From Polycladomyces zharkentensis (lineage in GTDB: Bacteria; Bacillota; Bacilli; Thermoactinomycetales; JIR-001), in the NCBI RefSeq assembly GCF_016938855.1, contig NZ_JAFHAP010000004.1, positions 434,001 through 498,000 of the forward strand: DNA of 64,000 nucleotides. The letters run 5' to 3'. The translations under genes and the position numbers were made by a program. The notes under the pieces are model-generated. The model was not told the origin of the DNA and did not search any database. It saw only the letters and a list, made by a program, of their open reading frames with translations. Shown piece after piece: positions 60,916 to 64,000 of this stretch (position 1 is its first letter; each line of letters starts with the position of its first letter).

Positions 60916-61317
60916 CGCCCTTTCCCACCCTTTCCAACAAAAGTCCTCTCTTTCGTTCTATGTCCCCATCACTCCATCGGTTTGGGCGAGCGGCGAAACC
61001 GAGGCGTTCATCCTGTGTTTTCACATTTCTCACCAGGCCAAAATTTCTTCAGACAGGGACGGTGCACATCCAGCCAGGATGTTGGAAAGGACAGCATCAC
61101 GCAGCAACAGTCCGATCCGCTGTCATTCCCCCGACCCTCCTTGCCATTCCTCTTCCCCGCGAGGCAAGATGCGGTTGCGAATGTCCGGGAACAGTTGTTC
61201 CACCATCCGGTCCCATGTCCACAATCCGCGCCGTCTCTATCACCTGTTTCGCCAGGATTTCCCTGAAGTATAAGGATAAGGTCCGAGGGCAATGATTGCG
61301 GTTGTATCAAGAGCCAG
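60916..61317. other. Intergenic region with a possible decayed coding fragment
   Basis: Minus strand 61300-61130 contains stretches that look like the C-terminus of a protein in two frames (YFREILAKQVIETAR, then RLWTWDRMVEQLFPDIRNRI ending at a stop). No start, no ribosome-binding site. Probably a gene remnant. Nothing else seen. Confidence 0.35.
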
Positions 61318-62400
61318 TCAACGGATTTGCACCAAACCGGCTCCCGTCAAACGGGAAACGCCGATGCGCCTGGCACGTCTGATCAATATTTGTTTCAGCG
61401 CCGGAAGGGACAAACCCGGGTTCAATTGTTTGAATACCGCCGCCGCCCCCGCCACATGCGGTGTCGCCTGTGACGTCCCGCTCAAAACGGCATAACGGCC
61501 ACCCGTAAAAGTACTCAAAATTCTTACACCAGGAGCGGCGATGGCCACTTCCGGCCCCGTCGAGGAAAATGGGGCACGGCGATTGTTTTTGGCTAATGCG
61601 GCCACGGCGATGGCACCGGGTATTTTCCCGGGAATTTCCACGTTATTGCCTTTGCCGTTGGCATTCCCGTTGTTGCCCGCTGCAGCAACCACGAGAATTC
61701 CACGATTGATCGCGGCATTGATCGCGGCAACCAGATTTCCGGGAACGGTTGTCCCGCCGCCGATACTGATGTTCAAAATGTGCATACCGTGATCGATGGC
61801 CCATTCAATTCCCCGGATCAATGTCGTCAACGTCCCCACGCCGCGACCGTTCAATACCTTGATGGCATACAATTGCGTAGCCGGTGCCACACCCACCACA
61901 CCTATCTGATTATTGATCGCGGCAATGATCCCGGCTACATGCGTCCCGTGTCCGTTATCATCCTGTGGGGAGGCACCCGGTTTAATCAGGTTGACCCCAC
62001 CCTTGATGTTGCCTCTGAGATCGGGGTGGGTCAAATCGATCCCGGTGTCGATCACACCCACGCGTACGCCCATGCCGGCGTTTTGTGCAGGTTTGCCGTT
62101 CCAAACACGACGGATGTTCCAGGGCAACACCTGTCGCGCAGAACGCGATGATTTCTGAAGGTTGCGAGCGCGGTAAATCTCTTCCACCCTCGGTGAAGGC
62201 AACTTTACCAAACGGTCTCGTTCGACCAAAACGAGATCAGTATCGCGTAATAGCGCTTTCAACGCTTTGGCCGAAGGTACGACGGCGGACACTGATCGAC
62301 TGTAGCGGCTGACATGATAGACTTTCCCTCCCCATTGTCGGATCTTTTCCGGTTTGGGGCGGGTACGAAACAGAAACGTATACCTTCGATCTTTCATCAT
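61318..62400 (-). CDS. Subtilisin-like serine protease, no signal peptide
   Basis: 360 residues. Propeptide-like start (RYTFLFRTRPKPEKIRQWGG), then Asp in VRVGVIDTGIDLTHPDLRG, His in DDNGHGTHVAGIIAA, oxyanion Asn in VVAAAGNNGNANG and Ser in LSGTSQATPHVAGAA (Gln instead of Met after the catalytic Ser). Third subtilase of this window, again without a signal peptide. ATG 62400 after GAGGTGATGAAAC. Could be spore-associated or act in the mother cell. Confidence 0.88.
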   Translation of the reverse strand: MMKDRRYTFLFRTRPKPEKIRQWGGKVYHVSRYSRSVSAVVPSAKALKALLRDTDLVLVERDRLVKLPSPRVEEIYRARNLQKSSRSARQVLPWNIRRVWNGKPAQNAGMGVRVGVIDTGIDLTHPDLRGNIKGGVNLIKPGASPQDDNGHGTHVAGIIAAINNQIGVVGVAPATQLYAIKVLNGRGVGTLTTLIRGIEWAIDHGMHILNISIGGGTTVPGNLVAAINAAINRGILVVAAAGNNGNANGKGNNVEIPGKIPGAIAVAALAKNNRRAPFSSTGPEVAIAAPGVRILSTFTGGRYAVLSGTSQATPHVAGAAAVFKQLNPGLSLPALKQILIRRARRIGVSRLTGAGLVQIR

Positions 62401-62529
62401 GTTTCATCACCTCATACGACAATGTATGAGGCAACTAGAATGAAAGATTGGACGAGACGCTTGAGCCATCGGTTGATTTTTAGCGGCTCAACCACGGTGA
62501 ACCTTTCATAACTTTTTGGTAGAACTCGT

Positions 62530-62643
62530 ATGCGAGAAACCGAAACATCCTTTCGCTATACGGTCACGTTTGAACGACCGGATGACCCTCAGTCACATCC
62601 GTTATTTCTTGTTGAAGAGATGGACAATCGGCAAACAAAATAA
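62530..62643 (+). CDS. Possible 37-residue protein
   Basis: MRETETSFRYTVTFERPDDP followed by QSHPLFLVEEMDNRQTK. Protein-like but with no good ribosome-binding site, directly followed by a hairpin. Could be real or a chance frame. Confidence 0.3.
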   Translation: MRETETSFRYTVTFERPDDPQSHPLFLVEEMDNRQTK

Positions 62644-62671
62644 GCCGGTCTCCCTATCGGGAGAAACCGGC
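62644..62671 (-). terminator. Terminator of aroF
   Basis: GCCGGT.CTCCC with GGGAG…ACCGGC and a TAT loop; on the minus strand TTATTTTGTTT follows. About 65 bp after the aroF stop. Confidence 0.65.
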
Positions 62672-62736
62672 CTGTGAGACTGCTTTCATCAGACACACCC
62701 CGGAGACGGGAGTCGCTCGGATCGAGAGAGCTTTCG

Positions 62737-63750
62737 TTAACTCACCGGCTCCAACCGCGGCGACAATGCATGCACCTGACGCATCAGCTCATCAAACTTG
62801 TCGAACGTGAGCTGCTGCGGTCCGTCTGACAACGCCTTTTCCGGCTGCGGATGCACTTCAATCATCAAGCCATCCGCACCGACTGCGATCGCCGCTTTGG
62901 CCAACGGCGTTACATAGCGCCATTTTCCGGCCGCATGGCTGGGATCGACGATGATCGGCAGATGACTCAAGTGTTTGACAACCGGAACGGCACTGATATC
63001 CAGCGTGTTCCGCGTGTATTGTTCAAACGTGCGAATTCCGCGTTCACACAGGATTACATGGGGATTGCCTTCGTTCAAAATATACTCGGCCGCCATCAGC
63101 CACTCTTCAATGGTGGCGGAGAGACCTCTTTTCAACATCACCGGTTTGTTGATCCGTCCCACCTTTTTGAGCAGATGGAAGTTTTGCATGTTGCGGGCGC
63201 CCAATTGCAGGATGTCGACGTATTCGGCCACCATCTCCAGATTTTCCGGATCCATCACTTCGGAGATGATCGGCATGCCGGTTTTTTCGCGCGCTTCGGC
63301 CAACAATTTCAGACCTTCCTCACCCAATCCCTGGAACGAGTAAGGAGACGACCTCGGTTTGAACGCCCCGCCGCGCAAAATATGCGCACCCGCTTTTTTC
63401 ACCGCTTCCGCCGTGGCCATCAACTGCTCCCGGCTCTCGACGGAACACGGTCCGGCAATCACCACCGGTTCCCCGCCGCCGATCACGACGTTGCCCACTT
63501 GAATGCGGCTCGGCTCCGGGTGAAAATGACGACTGGCCAATTTGAACGGTTCGCTGACATGTACCACTTTTTCCACGCCGGGAAGCCGTTCAACCGGCAG
63601 TTCTGAGATTTTCCGCTTATCGCCGATCAAGCCGAGAATCGTTTTGTCCACACCCCTGGAGTAATGAACCTGAATCCCTTTTTCCTCCAACTGACGGACA
63701 ATGTTCGCCACCTGCTCATCCGTTAAGTTCGGTTCCAATACCAGGATCAT
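62737..63750 (-). CDS. aroF: 3-deoxy-7-phosphoheptulonate synthase (DAHP synthase), AroF/KDSA-type
   Basis: 337 residues. An N-terminal ferredoxin-like regulatory domain ([20 protein letters not shown]), as in the Thermotoga/Bacillus-type enzyme, then [67 protein letters not shown] and [11 protein letters not shown]. Condenses phosphoenolpyruvate with erythrose 4-phosphate, the first step of aromatic amino acid synthesis. ATG 63750 follows AAGGAGG. Controlled by the T-box leader just upstream. Confidence 0.95.
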   Translation of the reverse strand: MILVLEPNLTDEQVANIVRQLEEKGIQVHYSRGVDKTILGLIGDKRKISELPVERLPGVEKVVHVSEPFKLASRHFHPEPSRIQVGNVVIGGGEPVVIAGPCSVESREQLMATAEAVKKAGAHILRGGAFKPRSSPYSFQGLGEEGLKLLAEAREKTGMPIISEVMDPENLEMVAEYVDILQLGARNMQNFHLLKKVGRINKPVMLKRGLSATIEEWLMAAEYILNEGNPHVILCERGIRTFEQYTRNTLDISAVPVVKHLSHLPIIVDPSHAAGKWRYVTPLAKAAIAVGADGLMIEVHPQPEKALSDGPQQLTFDKFDELMRQVHALSPRLEPVS

Positions 63751-63786
63751 GACGTGCCGCCTCCTTGAATCGAATATCCATAATAA

Positions 63787-64000
63787 CAAAGCTCCCCATC
63801 CGTAAGGGACGAGGAGCTCGCGGTACCACCCTTATTGAATCCGAAGGATTCCACTCAGTCGCACGGAACGGTCGTCCGCACGATTCCCGATATCGGGGGA
63901 AAGCCGGTTTGACCTACTCCGTGGGGCTACTGATCAGCCTCAACGTTTCAGCCAACTGCTCCGAGGGGTAATTCGGTCAATGGGCCGATACCGGTTCGCA
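63787..64000 (-). promoter_or_regulatory. T-box riboswitch leader of aroF (5' end outside window)
   Basis: Minus strand: the T-box AAGGGTGGTACCGCGAGC (63833-63816) is followed by the terminator AGCTCC...GGAGCT (63818-63790) and TTTGTTATTATGG. The antiterminator side and part of stem I with GGAGTAGG (near 63920) are present. The leader senses an uncharged tRNA, presumably one for an aromatic amino acid; I could not identify the specifier codon because the sequence is cut at 64000. Confidence 0.9.

Larger units (their letters stand above)
62401..62736. other. Intergenic region with one very small frame
   Basis: Contains a 37-residue frame (62530-62643) and a hairpin (62644-62671), nothing else supported. 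Confidence 0.4.

Noticed and set aside
60577-61266. Long plus-strand frames rich in Phe, Leu, Pro and Ser opposite the acidic gene
   Set aside because: They are the complement of the Asp/Glu and Lys runs of the minus-strand gene and lack a ribosome-binding site.
1-64000. tRNA, rRNA, CRISPR array, origin of replication, prophage
   Set aside because: I looked for tRNA-like cloverleaf ends, 16S/23S motifs, regularly spaced repeats and DnaA-box clusters and saw none; a covariance or repeat search would be decisive.

Overview
The window looks like chromosome of an aerobic, endospore-forming member of the Bacillota with GC in the mid-50s by eye. Spore genes (gamma-type and alpha/beta-type SASPs, the cotJABC coat operon, an RsfA-like prespore regulator), ylbF/ylbG-type genes, a psd gene, PBP2 and a T-box in front of a DAHP synthase gene fit a Thermoactinomycetaceae-like bacterium. 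That family assignment is inference from gene content and protein style, not a database match.

Region 1 (1-27.5 kb) is a carbohydrate catabolism locus. It holds a DegT-type aminotransferase, a CUT1 sugar importer without its ATPase (binding lipoprotein and two permeases), two Gfo/Idh/MocA dehydrogenases, a TIM-barrel protein of unknown activity, a GH20 hexosaminidase, a deacetylase-like protein, a sugar-phosphate-isomerase-like protein, a neutral-ceramidase-like protein, a GntR regulator fused to a solute-binding-protein-like domain, a ROK kinase and a SIS-domain isomerase/deaminase. Except for the binding lipoprotein and a separate deacetylase lipoprotein, the enzymes lack signal peptides, so the material is probably imported as oligosaccharide and dismantled inside the cell. 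Two of the divergent promoters share an almost identical -35/-10/operator arrangement, which suggests one regulon, probably under the GntR fusion. YciI and DUF2339 genes and a low-GC island (13.2-16.0 kb) of AT-rich orphan genes are embedded in it.

Region 2 (27.5-48 kb) is housekeeping and sporulation: MFS, rhomboid, psd, gamma SASP, DUF502, PBP2, two convergent cytosolic subtilases, a polymorphic-toxin remnant (AHH nuclease plus immunity gene), a medium-chain acyl-CoA synthetase, SASP, cotJABC, several very small genes, rsfA and a minD-minE operon. Region 3 (48-64 kb) holds a zinc-ribbon protein, an MFS exporter, ylbG, ylbF, an XPB helicase pair, a PrcB-like lipoprotein, coat-like low-complexity proteins, a CNNM/CBS protein, a PHP phosphoesterase, a third subtilase and aroF behind a T-box leader whose 5' part is cut off by the window end.

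Two families of dispersed non-coding repeats and one TA-flanked MITE-like element lie in the intergenic spaces. Five homopolymer runs coincide with apparent frameshifts (24.2, 38.1, 38.5, 38.8 and 46.5 kb). They are either base-calling errors or real inactivating or phase-variable indels and should be resolved before any biology is built on those genes. I saw no rRNA, tRNA, CRISPR array or intact transposase.
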